Shown here: piece after piece, positions 49,549 through 58,831 of the stretch
Numbering within the stretch: position 1 is the first letter of the stretch
Layout: every line of letters begins with the position of its first letter
Origin: Solirubrobacteraceae bacterium
GTDB taxonomy: Bacteria; Actinomycetota; Thermoleophilia; Solirubrobacterales; Solirubrobacteraceae
Length of the DNA: 64,000 nt
Direction of reading: 5' to 3'
NCBI GenBank assembly: GCA_030447785.1
Contig: JAUJOF010000006.1
Span: 1-64,000, forward strand
Notes under the pieces: generated by a model
The model's input: the letters and a program-made list of their open reading frames with translations, nothing else
The model's database searches: none
Told to the model about the DNA's origin: nothing
Position numbers and translations under genes: made by a program

Positions 49549-50709
49549 CTACCCGCTCGGAAACACCGCGACCGTCGCGGTGAAGCCGTGCACGAAGGGG
49601 CGCCCGCCCACCGGACCGATCTCGCCGGCGGCGAAGAAGCCGGCGGCCGGGGCTCCCAGCTGCTCGTCGAGTACGCGGGTGTCGTGGTCCGAGGCGCCGA
49701 ACATCGCCGCACCGCGACCGTTGCAGGTGCACAGCAGCGCGCCCGCGGGGCGTGCCCCGCCCAGTGCCTCCCGGCGCAGGGCCAGCGCCTCGCGCAGTTC
49801 ACGATCGGCCGAGTCCGCGTCGCGCACGTGCAGGCGGACGACCGTGCCCGGCTCGATGGTCGCACCGACGGTGATGGCACCGGATCCGGGGTCGGCGCCC
49901 GCGAGCCCGCTGACGAGGAAGTCGTCGGGCCCGTACTCGGCCTTGGGCCCGCCGATCACCACGCCCATGAGCAGGCCGCGCCCGACCAGCGCCTTCTGCG
50001 CGCCCTCCAGCCCATCGACGACCTCACGCAGCTTCTCGATCGCCGGTCGGCCGGCCAGCTCGCGGATCATGTGGCCGTCGCCGGCGGTCACCGTCAGCTC
50101 GGGTCCCAGCGGCGCGGCGCCCTGGGAGACGCACGGGAGGATCTCCACGTCGGTGAAGCGCAGACCCACCGCACCGTTGTGGTGCACCTCGTCGTCGCAC
50201 AACAGTGTGGCCCGACCGTCGACGTGCGCGCTGGAAAGCCCGCCCAGCACGGGCACGCCGGGCGCGTAGTCGTGCAGCCGGCGCAGCACGCCGTCGGTGG
50301 GAAAGCTGAGGGGATCGGGCAGGAGCACGGCGGCCGTGGCGCCCTCGAGGTCGGGCAGTCCGCTGATCGCCATGCCCTCGGATACGCGCAGCACGTCGGC
50401 GTGGAAGGCCTGCGCGCCCCCGCCGTCCAGCGCCGCGGCCCAGACGGCCACCGCCGTGCCGTTCTCGACCTCGCGCCCGTCGCCGAGCACGCCCCCCGCG
50501 CCGCACCCGGCCAGGGCGGCGGGGGAGAGGACGTCGTGCACGCCCTCGAGGGTCTCCTTGGGCGCGGAGAGGTGCCCGCCCGAGGGGAAGACCAGGGCGA
50601 CGTCGACCGGACGACCGTCGAGCCCGCGCGCGGCCAGCCCGGCGGCCTGCACCGCCGCGACTCGCGCGTCGGGTTCCACCGAGAGCCCGCAACCGATCCG
50701 TACAGCCAC
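49549..50709 (-). CDS. FIST signal-transduction domain protein (FIST_N + FIST_C)
   Basis: VDVALVFPSGGH, CGAGGVLGDGREVE, VLGGLSSAH, GALLCTCNGRG, AAGFFAAGEIGPVGG..VHGFTATVAVF; TATCGT-N7-GTG. Confidence 0.8.
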   Translation of the reverse strand: MAVRIGCGLSVEPDARVAAVQAAGLAARGLDGRPVDVALVFPSGGHLSAPKETLEGVHDVLSPAALAGCGAGGVLGDGREVENGTAVAVWAAALDGGGAQAFHADVLRVSEGMAISGLPDLEGATAAVLLPDPLSFPTDGVLRRLHDYAPGVPVLGGLSSAHVDGRATLLCDDEVHHNGAVGLRFTDVEILPCVSQGAAPLGPELTVTAGDGHMIRELAGRPAIEKLREVVDGLEGAQKALVGRGLLMGVVIGGPKAEYGPDDFLVSGLAGADPGSGAITVGATIEPGTVVRLHVRDADSADRELREALALRREALGGARPAGALLCTCNGRGAAMFGASDHDTRVLDEQLGAPAAGFFAAGEIGPVGGRPFVHGFTATVAVFPSG

Positions 50710-50825
50710 CCCGGCGACGATACTCCGCCCGGGCCCACACGGCGAGGAGCCTCGCGGGCTCGGCCCCAACGAGCGGGCGCCGGCTGCCGGCGAGGTCGCC
50801 CGCGCTCCATCGCCATCCTCTGTCC

Positions 50826-51719
50826 GTGCGCAGCGTCCTGGCCCTCTTCGGCCCCACCGCCGTGGGCAAGACCGCGTTCGCCATCGCGCTGGCCGACCGT
50901 CTGCGCGCGCGCGGCGACGACCCCGTGGCCGTCTCGGCCGACGCACTGCAGGTCTACGCGGGCCTGGAGATCCTCACGGGGGTCGCCTCGCGCGCCGAGC
51001 GCGCGCGCCTCGAGCACCGCCTCGTGGCCTTCGTCGGGGTCGGAGAGCGCTTCAGCGTGGCCGAGTACCAGCCGCTGGCCCACCGCGAGATCGACGGCCT
51101 GCTCGCCGCCGGGCGCAGGCCGATCGTGGTGGGCGGCACCGGCCTCTACCTGCGCGCGGCGCTGGCCGGACTCGAGCTGCGCCCTGCGCCGCGGCCCGGC
51201 GTGCGCGAGCGCCTGGAGGAGGAGGCCGGCGTGCGCGGCCCGGCCTTCCTGCACGCGCGCCTGACCGATCTCGCCCCCTGGGCCGCGCAACGCATCGCCC
51301 CCACCGATCGCAGCCGCGTCATCCGCGCCCTGGAGCTACACGAGCAGGGCGCGCTGCACCCCCCGGAGGCACAGAGCGAGCTGTGGACCGCCCGCACGCG
51401 CCACCCCACCCGCCTGATCGGCCTGGTCATGCAGCGCGACGCCCTGCGCGCGCGCATCGACGAGCGCGTGGACGCGATGGTCGCGGCGGGTGCCGCCCAG
51501 GAGGTTCGCGCCGCCGACGCGCGGCGAGCCAGCGCCACCGCGCGCGCCGCCGTCGGCTTTCGCGAGCTGCTCGATGAAGGCGACGTGGAGGCCATGAAGC
51601 GCCGCACCCGCCGCTACGCGCGCCGCCAGGTGACCTGGTTGCGCAAGCTGCCCGGCGCCGAGGTGATCGACGTCACCGCCCGTGCGCCCGAGGACGTCGC
51701 CGCCCAGGTGCTCCCGTAG
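50826..51719 (+). CDS. miaA: tRNA dimethylallyltransferase
   Basis: LALFGPTAVGKTAFAIALAD, VSADALQVYAGLEI, VVGGTGLYLRAAL. Confidence 0.93.
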   Translation: MRSVLALFGPTAVGKTAFAIALADRLRARGDDPVAVSADALQVYAGLEILTGVASRAERARLEHRLVAFVGVGERFSVAEYQPLAHREIDGLLAAGRRPIVVGGTGLYLRAALAGLELRPAPRPGVRERLEEEAGVRGPAFLHARLTDLAPWAAQRIAPTDRSRVIRALELHEQGALHPPEAQSELWTARTRHPTRLIGLVMQRDALRARIDERVDAMVAAGAAQEVRAADARRASATARAAVGFRELLDEGDVEAMKRRTRRYARRQVTWLRKLPGAEVIDVTARAPEDVAAQVLP

Positions 51720-51729
51720 GGTCTTGGCC

Positions 51730-52572
51730 GTGCGCCTCGAGAAGTGGCAGGCCCTGGGCAACGACTATCTCATCGCCGAGCGCGACACCCTCGGGCTGAC
51801 GCTCACCCCGCCCCGGGTTCGCCGGCTGTGCGACCGCCACACCGGCCCCGGCGCCGACGGCGTCCTGCTCCTCCAGCCCGCCGACGAGCCCGGTTTCGTG
51901 GCGCGGCTGCGCATCTTCAACCCCGACGGCTCCGAGGCCGAGCTGTCGGGCAACGGCGCCCGCGAGGCGATCCTCTACCTGCACCGCCGCGGCTGGACGC
52001 CCGGGCGTACCTTCTCCATCCAGACCGTCGCCGGCGAGCTGCGCGCCACGATCGCCGACGAGCGCTCGGCCCGGGTGGACATGGGCCGCGCCCGGCTGCG
52101 TAGCGCCGACTTCCCCGGCGGCCCAGACAGCGGCGCGGGTGAGCTGCCCGACGGGACCGCCTTCCAGCACGTCTCGATCGGCAACCCACAATGCGCCATC
52201 CACGTGGGCGACACGCAGACGCTCGCCGCGCTCGACCTCCCGGCCCTCGGCCCGCCCATCGAGCACGCGTCCCTGTTTCCCAACCGCACCAACGTCTCGT
52301 GGTGGACGGCGCTCGACGCGCGCACGGTGGGCGCGCGGATCTTCGAGCGCGGGGTGGGCGAGACGCGCTCCAGCGGCACCGGCGCCACCGGCGCCGCGGT
52401 CGCCCACATGCTGCGCGGCGGCGACTCGCCGGTGACCGTGGTCCTCGACGGCGGCGAGCTGGAGGTCGACGTGGGCGAGGACTTCCATGTCGACCTCACG
52501 GGCTGGGCCGAGCCGGTCTACGCCGCCGAGCTGAGCGGGGAGCTGGTGGCCGCGCTCAGGGATCTCGCCTGA
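51730..52572 (+). CDS. dapF: diaminopimelate epimerase
   Basis: EKWQALGNDYLIAE, DGVLLLQPA, IFNPDGSEAELSGNGAREA (Cys replaced in this copy), ERGVGETRSSGTGATGAAVA. Confidence 0.9.
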   Translation: MRLEKWQALGNDYLIAERDTLGLTLTPPRVRRLCDRHTGPGADGVLLLQPADEPGFVARLRIFNPDGSEAELSGNGAREAILYLHRRGWTPGRTFSIQTVAGELRATIADERSARVDMGRARLRSADFPGGPDSGAGELPDGTAFQHVSIGNPQCAIHVGDTQTLAALDLPALGPPIEHASLFPNRTNVSWWTALDARTVGARIFERGVGETRSSGTGATGAAVAHMLRGGDSPVTVVLDGGELEVDVGEDFHVDLTGWAEPVYAAELSGELVAALRDLA

Positions 52573-52578
52573 AGGGCC

Positions 52579-53469
52579 TCAGACGCTCACCGCGTGCTCG
52601 CGCAGCGCCTCGTTGAGCGAGGTCTTGCGATCGGTGCCCGCGGAGCGCTCGCCGACGATCAGGGCGCAGGGGATGCGGTACTTGCCCGCCTCGAACTTCC
52701 GCTTGCGGGTGCCCGGGATCACGATGGCCCGCGGCGGCACGTGGCCGCGCAGCTCCACCGGCTTCTTGGCGCGCACGTCGATGATGGGGGTGGAGGCGGT
52801 GAGCACCACGCTGGCGCCCAACACCGCCTCGCGGCCCACGCGCACGCCCTCCACGACGACGCAGCGCGAGCCCACGAAGGCGCCGTCCTCGACGATGACC
52901 GGCGTGGCCTGCAGCGGCTCGAGCACGCCACCGATGCCCACGCCCCCGCTGAGGTGCACGTCGGCGCCGATCTGCGCGCACGAGCCCACGGTGGCCCACG
53001 TGTCGACCATCGTGCCCGCGCCGACGTAGGCGCCGATGTTCACGTAGGACGGCATGAGCACAACGCCGGGCGCCAGGTAGCTGCCGTAGCGCACGGTGGC
53101 CGGGGGCACGACACGCACGTTGCGCCGGGCGTAGTCCCCCTTGAGCGCGAGCTTGTCGTGGTAGGAGTAGGGGCCGACCTCGATGATCTCCATCTGCCGG
53201 GTGCGAAAGGCCAGCAGGATCGCCTTCTTGGCCCACTCGTTGATGGTCCAGTCCGCACCGCTCACCGTGGTGGCGTCCTGTCCGTGCGCCCCGGGCGAGG
53301 CGACGCGGACGTGGCCTTCGTCCAGGAGCGCGAGGACCTGGTCGACGGTCGCCGCCGCGTCGCCGTCCAACTCGGACCTGGGCTTCTCGTACAGCTCCTC
53401 GATGCGCGCGGCCAGCGCGACGAGGTCGACGTCGGGGGTGCTCGTGGTCATGGCCCCATGGTCGCTCAT
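52579..53469 (-). CDS. dapD: 2,3,4,5-tetrahydropyridine-2,6-dicarboxylate N-succinyltransferase
   Basis: left-handed beta-helix hexapeptides GAYVGAGTMVDTWATVGSCAQIGADVHLSGGVGIGGVLEP; ATGA overlap with dapC. Confidence 0.93.
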   Translation of the reverse strand: MSDHGAMTTSTPDVDLVALAARIEELYEKPRSELDGDAAATVDQVLALLDEGHVRVASPGAHGQDATTVSGADWTINEWAKKAILLAFRTRQMEIIEVGPYSYHDKLALKGDYARRNVRVVPPATVRYGSYLAPGVVLMPSYVNIGAYVGAGTMVDTWATVGSCAQIGADVHLSGGVGIGGVLEPLQATPVIVEDGAFVGSRCVVVEGVRVGREAVLGASVVLTASTPIIDVRAKKPVELRGHVPPRAIVIPGTRKRKFEAGKYRIPCALIVGERSAGTDRKTSLNEALREHAVSV

Positions 53470-54635
53470 GCGCCGCCGGCGAGGCGCTGTGCCGCGGCGG
53501 CGCAGGCCTCCAGCGTGGGTACGAGCGCCACGCGCACGTGTCCGGCGCCGGCCGCGCCCAGGAACGAGCCGGGGGCGACCACGACCCCGTGCTCGTCCAG
53601 CAGCCACGTCGCGAAGGTCGCATCGTCGCCCCCGCCGGGGACCGCGAGCCACAGGAAGAAGGTGCCCCGCCCGCCCACCGGCTCGAGCCCGACGGCCCGC
53701 AGCGCGGGCAGCAGGATGTCGCGCTTGGCGCGATAGAGCGCGCGCACGTCCTCGACGTGGGCCTCGTCGCCCCACGCGGCGGCCGAGGCGCGCTGCACGA
53801 ACTCCTGGGGGGTGGTCCCCGTGGTGGGACGCAGGCGCCGGACGGCCTCGATCAGCCGCGCGTCGCCGGCCAGGAAGCCCGAGCGGTAGCCGGGCATGGA
53901 CGAGCGCTTGGACAGCGTGTTGAACACCGCCACGTTGGCCCGGTCGGTGAGCTGCAGAGCAGAGGAGGGCGGGTCGCCCTCCAGCCACAGCTCGCTGTAG
54001 GCCTCGTCGCTGGCCAGCACCGCGCCGGCCGCGCGGCAGCGCCCGGCCAGCTCGCCCAGCAACTCCAGGCCGGCCACCGCGCCGGTGGGGTTGTTGGGTG
54101 TGTTGATCCACAACAGCGCCAGGCGGGCCCACTCGGCGGCAGCGAGATCGTCGGGGTCGGGCACGAACCCGCGCTCGGCGCGCAGAGGGAGCTCGACCAC
54201 GTCGGCGCCCGCGAACTGGGCGCCGCGGGCGGGTACCGGATAGCCCGGTGTGGTGACCGCCACGAGGTCGCGCCCCGGGCCGACGACCACCTGGGCGAGC
54301 TGGAAGATCGCCTCCTTGGAGCCCAGCGTGGGCACCACCTCGCCGTCGGGGTCCAGGCCGGCGCCGAAGCGCCGGCCCACCCACGCGGCCACCGCGGCGC
54401 GCAGTTCGGGCAGCCCGACAGCCAGGGGATAGGTGGAGACGGGCGTGATCGCCTCGGCCAGGGCGGCGCGGATGAAGGCGGGGGTCTCCTCGCGCGGCTC
54501 GCCCACGCCGAAGTCGATGAGGGCGAGCCCCCGCGCGGCCGCGGCCTCGGCCGCCTCGCGCAGGCGGGTGAAGGGATAGGTGCCCTGCGCGGCGAGGAGA
54601 GGGTTGACCGGCAGCGATGGGGCGCCGCCGCTCAC
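53466..54635 (-). CDS. dapC: succinyldiaminopimelate transaminase
   Basis: FGVGEPREETP, WINTPNNPTGAV, ASDEAYSELW, NTLSKRSSMPGYRSGF (PLP Lys). Confidence 0.9.
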   Translation of the reverse strand: MSGGAPSLPVNPLLAAQGTYPFTRLREAAEAAAARGLALIDFGVGEPREETPAFIRAALAEAITPVSTYPLAVGLPELRAAVAAWVGRRFGAGLDPDGEVVPTLGSKEAIFQLAQVVVGPGRDLVAVTTPGYPVPARGAQFAGADVVELPLRAERGFVPDPDDLAAAEWARLALLWINTPNNPTGAVAGLELLGELAGRCRAAGAVLASDEAYSELWLEGDPPSSALQLTDRANVAVFNTLSKRSSMPGYRSGFLAGDARLIEAVRRLRPTTGTTPQEFVQRASAAAWGDEAHVEDVRALYRAKRDILLPALRAVGLEPVGGRGTFFLWLAVPGGGDDATFATWLLDEHGVVVAPGSFLGAAGAGHVRVALVPTLEACAAAAQRLAGGA

Positions 54636-55708
54636 GCCGCCGCTCCGGCGAACGCCGCCAGGGTCTCGTAGGCGCGCACGAGGGCGGCCTCCTCGACGCG
54701 CTCGTCGCGGCGGTGGGCCATCGCCGGGTCGCCGGGGCCGAAGTTCACCGCCGACAGCCCGTGGGCGGCGAACTCGGCGATCGGGGTCCACGCCTGCTTG
54801 GGCTCCACCGCCAGGCCCCCGACCTCCGCGAGCGCGCGGACGAGCGGGTCGTTCGCGGTCACAGGCGCCGAGGGGGCGTTGGAATCGATCGTCAACGCTC
54901 CGAACGGCGAGCACCAGCCGTGCAGGCGCGCCTCCGCCTCGGCGCCCGCCAGCCCCGGCGGATAGCGGTAGTTGACGTGCGCCCTGGCCTCGTCGGGCAC
55001 GACGTTCCCGGCGATGCCGCCCGCCACCCGCGTGATCGAGACCACCTCGGTGAACGTCAGCCCTTCGAAGGCGTGCTCCACCGGCTCGCGCGCGGCCAGC
55101 GCGGCGATCCCCGCGCCCGCCCGGTGCACCGCGTTGTCGGCCAGCCATGGACGCGCGGAGTGCCCGCTGCGCCCGTGGAAGGTCCACGTCGCGTTGATGT
55201 TGCCCAGGCAGCCGGCCTGGACGGCGTTGGCGGTGGGCTCCATCATCACGACCAGGTCAGCCTCGAGCAGGCCGGGTTCGCGGGCCAGGAGCGGGGTGAG
55301 GGCCGACTCGGCGACCGCCAGCTCCTCGCGGCCGAAGAACACGTAGCCCAGATCGACGGCGTCGCCGCCCGCGCCCGCCAGGGCGAGCTCCACCATCACC
55401 GCCACCGCACCCTTCATGTCGCTCGCGCCCAGCCCGTGCACCGCGCCGGCCTCGCGGCGGCCGGGCCGGTTGCCCTGGGCGGGCACCGTGTCGAGGTGCC
55501 CGGCCAGCAGGACGAGCGGCCTCGGACCGCGCTCCAGCGTCCCGGCCAGGACGCAGGTGTCGCCGGAGTCGGTCACCGCCACCCCGCCGTCGCGTAGCAC
55601 CTGCTGGATGCGTTCGGCCAGCGCCGCCTCGTCGCGCGACTCGGAGGGCACGTCGACCAGCGCGAGGGTACGATCGGCCAGGCGCTGCGCAAGAAGGGCG
55701 GGCGGCAC
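54632..55708 (-). CDS. dapE: succinyl-diaminopimelate desuccinylase (M20 family)
   Basis: LLAGHLDTVPAQGN, GLGASDMKGAVAVM, FFGREE, GRSGHSARPW. Confidence 0.92.
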   Translation of the reverse strand: MPPALLAQRLADRTLALVDVPSESRDEAALAERIQQVLRDGGVAVTDSGDTCVLAGTLERGPRPLVLLAGHLDTVPAQGNRPGRREAGAVHGLGASDMKGAVAVMVELALAGAGGDAVDLGYVFFGREELAVAESALTPLLAREPGLLEADLVVMMEPTANAVQAGCLGNINATWTFHGRSGHSARPWLADNAVHRAGAGIAALAAREPVEHAFEGLTFTEVVSITRVAGGIAGNVVPDEARAHVNYRYPPGLAGAEAEARLHGWCSPFGALTIDSNAPSAPVTANDPLVRALAEVGGLAVEPKQAWTPIAEFAAHGLSAVNFGPGDPAMAHRRDERVEEAALVRAYETLAAFAGAAA

Positions 55709-55729
55709 GGGTAGGCCATCCTCCCAGGC

Positions 55730-56569
55730 ATGCGCTACTGCGGCATCGACGTCTCCGCACGGGCTGAGGCCCAGCAGCTGTGCACGCTGCACGAGCGCCG
55801 CGGGGCCGAGGGTCCCGAGCTCGTAGCGACCTTCTACGAGCCCGGCGACGTGGCCGCGGTCGCGCGTACGGTGCTGGGCTTCGGCGGCGAGGCCGTCGTC
55901 GCGCTCGACGCCCCCACCGGCCACCGCCTCGACCTGCTCGCCCCCGGAGAGCCGCTGCGCGAGACCCTGGGGCTGCCCAGCGGGCGCTTCGAGCGCCACC
56001 GGGTCTGCGACGCGCTGCTCTTCCGCCGGCGCATGCCGCTGTACCCCGTGCCCGCCTCGCTGGGCGCGCAGCGCACGTGGGAGACGTGGATCGCCACCGC
56101 CTTCGCGCTGGCGGAGGCGCTGGCACCGCTCGGGCGCTTCACGCCCCCGCCCCCGCGCGAGGTGCCCGCGAACGGCGATCAGGCCCCCGACGCCGAACTG
56201 CGCGGGAGCGTCGAGCCGGGCGCCCTGCGCTTCGGGCGGCTGTGCGAGACCTATCCCGAGGCGGTCTTCTGCGCGCTGCTGGGTCACCGCCCGTCCTCCA
56301 AGCGCACGCCCTCGGGCCTGCAGCAGCGGATCGCTGCGCTGCGCCTGCGCGGGGTCGCTGACGACGACGGCGGGCTGTGGCACCGCAGCCTGCCCGAGCT
56401 GGACGCCTGCGCGGTCGCCTACGCCGCCCATGCGCTGGCCACCGCGCAGGGCATCTGGGTGGGAGCGCCCGGCGAAGGGGTGATCGTGCTTCCCACCGAC
56501 GAGCTGCGCGACGCCTACGGGCGCCTCCCGCCGCCCGCCCGCACCCCGCTGGCGGTCGCGCCCCGTTAG
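55730..56569 (+). CDS. DUF429 domain-containing protein
   Basis: MRYCGIDVSARAE, VVALDAPTGHRLDLL, RVCDALLFRRRMPLYPVP, ETYPEAVFCALLG, ELDACAVAYAAHALA. Confidence 0.75.
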   Translation: MRYCGIDVSARAEAQQLCTLHERRGAEGPELVATFYEPGDVAAVARTVLGFGGEAVVALDAPTGHRLDLLAPGEPLRETLGLPSGRFERHRVCDALLFRRRMPLYPVPASLGAQRTWETWIATAFALAEALAPLGRFTPPPPREVPANGDQAPDAELRGSVEPGALRFGRLCETYPEAVFCALLGHRPSSKRTPSGLQQRIAALRLRGVADDDGGLWHRSLPELDACAVAYAAHALATAQGIWVGAPGEGVIVLPTDELRDAYGRLPPPARTPLAVAPR

Positions 56570-56633
56570 TCCTCGCCGGCCCCCGGGTAGCGCCCGGCCG
56601 AACGCTCCCCAGCGCAAAGGAGGTGAGCATCGC

Positions 56634-56966
56634 ATGCTCACCCTCACCCCGACGGCCTCAGAGGCGATCCGCCAGCTCACCGAGCAGATCCCGACCGAGG
56701 AGGACACCGCCGGCATGCGGATCGCCCCGGGCGACGCGCCCGGCGGCGAAGACACGGCCCTCGAGCTCTCCCTCGTCGAAGCCCCCGAGGACGCCGACGA
56801 GACCGTGGAGGAAGCCGGCGCCACCGTGTATCTCGAGCCCGGCGCGGCCCAGCTCCTGGACGACAAGGTGCTGGACGCCGAGGTCGGCGACGACGGCGTC
56901 GCCTTCCAGATTTTCGATCAGGTCCTCGGCGACCCGGGCATGGACGGCCAGGCGCCGATCGGCTGA
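56634..56966 (+). CDS. HesB/IscA-like small protein lacking cysteines
   Basis: MLTLTPTASEAIRQLTEQ...AGMRIAPG...GATVYLEPGAAQLLDDKVLDAEVGDDGVAFQI; no Cys in 110 aa; perfect SD AAAGGAGGTGA. Confidence 0.65.
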   Translation: MLTLTPTASEAIRQLTEQIPTEEDTAGMRIAPGDAPGGEDTALELSLVEAPEDADETVEEAGATVYLEPGAAQLLDDKVLDAEVGDDGVAFQIFDQVLGDPGMDGQAPIG

Positions 56967-57060
56967 AAGCCCGAACCACTGGATCACTGCGCACGGCCCC
57001 GCCTGGGGCGGCCATCTCCGGCCGCCTCAGGCACCCGGACCCCCCTACACTGAGGGGTGC

Positions 57061-58386
57061 ATGCAACGAAGCCGCAACGGGCGCACCGGCCGGTCGCGTC
57101 CCTCGCACGCAGAGCGCGCGACCCGGGCGCGCCAACGGGCGTTCGCCATCGCGGCGCTGCGCGAGGGCGACGATCTGGGCGAGCTGCGCGAGCTGCTGCG
57201 CACCGCCGGGGTGGCCACGGTCGGCCAGGCGGTGCAGCACCGCGAGCGTCCCCACCCCAACAGCTACCTGGGACCCGGCAAGCTCGAGGAGGTCAAGGCC
57301 CATGTGGCCACGACCGACGCGAACCTGGTCGCCTGCGACGACGAGCTGAGCCCCCGCCAGGAGCGTAACCTGGAGGCCGCGCTGGGCGTACCGGTCATCG
57401 ACCGCACGGCGATCATCCTCGACATCTTCGCCGGGCACGCCAACAGCGCCGAGGGCAAGCTCCAGGTCGAGCTCGCCCAGCTCGAGTACAACCTCGCACG
57501 CATGCGGGGCCTGTGGACGCACCTCGAGCGCCTGGGCGCAAGCGCTTCCTCGCCGGGCATCGGCACCCGCGGCCCCGGCGAGACCCAGATCGAGACCGAC
57601 CGCCGCCTGGCGCGCGACCGCATCTCCGCGCTGCGCCGGCGCCTCGACGAGGTCAAGGGCTCGCGCGCGACCATGCGCGCCGAGCGCGAGCGCGCACATC
57701 TGCCCAAGCTCGCGCTGGCCGGCTACACCAACGCCGGCAAGTCCACGCTGCTCAACCGCCTCACCGACGCAGAGGTCGGCGTGCGCGACCGCCTCTTCCA
57801 CACGCTGGATCCCGCCACGCGCGTCCTGCGCCTCAACGGGCGCCCCTACCTGCTGACCGACACCGTCGGCTTCATCCAGAAGCTGCCCCACCAGCTCGTC
57901 GACGCCTTCTCGGCCACGCTGGAGGAGACCGTCGACGCCGACCTGATCCTTCACGTGGTCGACGCCTCCACGCACGAGGAGGAGACCGGCGAGATGCTGC
58001 AGGCCGTCGACGACGTGCTGGCGGGCATCGGGGCCGAGGAGACGCCGCGCCTGCTCATCCTCAACAAGGCCGACGCGATCGACGACGAGCGCCGCGAGGA
58101 GCTGCGCTTCGCCCACCCCGACGGCGTCGCGGTCTCCGCCCTCACCGGCGAGGGCATCGAGGAGCTGGGCGAGCGCATCGAGCGCGCCTTCCGCGCCACG
58201 CTGCGCGGCGTCGACCTGCTGGTGCCCTACGCCGAGGGCGCCCGGCTGGCCGAGCTGCACGAGATCGCCGGCGACCTCGAGCGCAGCGACACGCCCGACG
58301 GCGTGCGCGTGCACGCCCGTCTCCCGGCCGCGGTCGCCCAGCGCTACGAGCGCTTCGCGGTCAACGGCTCCGCCGCCCCCGCCTGA
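57061..58386 (+). CDS. hflX: GTPase HflX
   Basis: NSYLGPGKLEEVKA, GPGETQIETDRR, LAGYTNAGKSTLLNRLT, DTVGFIQKLPHQLVDAFSATLEE. Confidence 0.95.
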   Translation: MQRSRNGRTGRSRPSHAERATRARQRAFAIAALREGDDLGELRELLRTAGVATVGQAVQHRERPHPNSYLGPGKLEEVKAHVATTDANLVACDDELSPRQERNLEAALGVPVIDRTAIILDIFAGHANSAEGKLQVELAQLEYNLARMRGLWTHLERLGASASSPGIGTRGPGETQIETDRRLARDRISALRRRLDEVKGSRATMRAERERAHLPKLALAGYTNAGKSTLLNRLTDAEVGVRDRLFHTLDPATRVLRLNGRPYLLTDTVGFIQKLPHQLVDAFSATLEETVDADLILHVVDASTHEEETGEMLQAVDDVLAGIGAEETPRLLILNKADAIDDERREELRFAHPDGVAVSALTGEGIEELGERIERAFRATLRGVDLLVPYAEGARLAELHEIAGDLERSDTPDGVRVHARLPAAVAQRYERFAVNGSAAPA

Positions 58387-58390
58387 GCGC

Positions 58391-58831
58391 TCAGGCGCCC
58401 GACGAGCCGAAGCCCTGCTCGCCGCGGTCGTCTGCCGCGGGCGGCAGCTCGGCCACGACCTCCAGCTGGGGCGCCCAGTAGGGAACGAGCAGAAGCTGGG
58501 CGATGCGCTCGCCGGAGCGGGCGGCGAAGGGCTCCTCGCCGAGGTTGACGAGCACGACGCGGATCTCGCCGCGGTAGTTGGGGTCGATGAGCCCCGGGGC
58601 ATTGACCACCCCCAGCCCGCAGCGGGCCGCCAGGCCCGAGCGGGGGACCACCAGTCCCGCGGTGCCGTCGGGCAGCGCGAGGGCCACCCCGGTGGGCACG
58701 ACCGCGCGCTGGCCCCGCGCGAGCGTCACGGCGTCCAGGCAGCGCAGGTCGTAGCCCGCGTCCCCCGGCCGCCCGCGCGCGGGAGGCCGCGCGCGGGGGT
58801 CGAGGAGACGGACTCGGAGCGCGTCGCCTAT
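58391..58831 (-). CDS. dut: dUTP diphosphatase
   Basis: PGDAGYDLRC, VPRSGLAARCGLGVVNAPGLIDPNYRGEI, GERIAQLLLVP, GFGSSG; no canonical start codon found, ATA at 58831 overlaps upstream TAG. Confidence 0.85.
   Translation of the reverse strand: MGDALRVRLLDPRARPPARGRPGDAGYDLRCLDAVTLARGQRAVVPTGVALALPDGTAGLVVPRSGLAARCGLGVVNAPGLIDPNYRGEIRVVLVNLGEEPFAARSGERIAQLLLVPYWAPQLEVVAELPPAADDRGEQGFGSSGA

Noticed and set aside
53466-55708. dapD-dapC-dapE cluster with 4-bp overlaps as a novel operon
   Set aside because: Standard succinylase-branch lysine/DAP genes; overlap coupling is common throughout this window.
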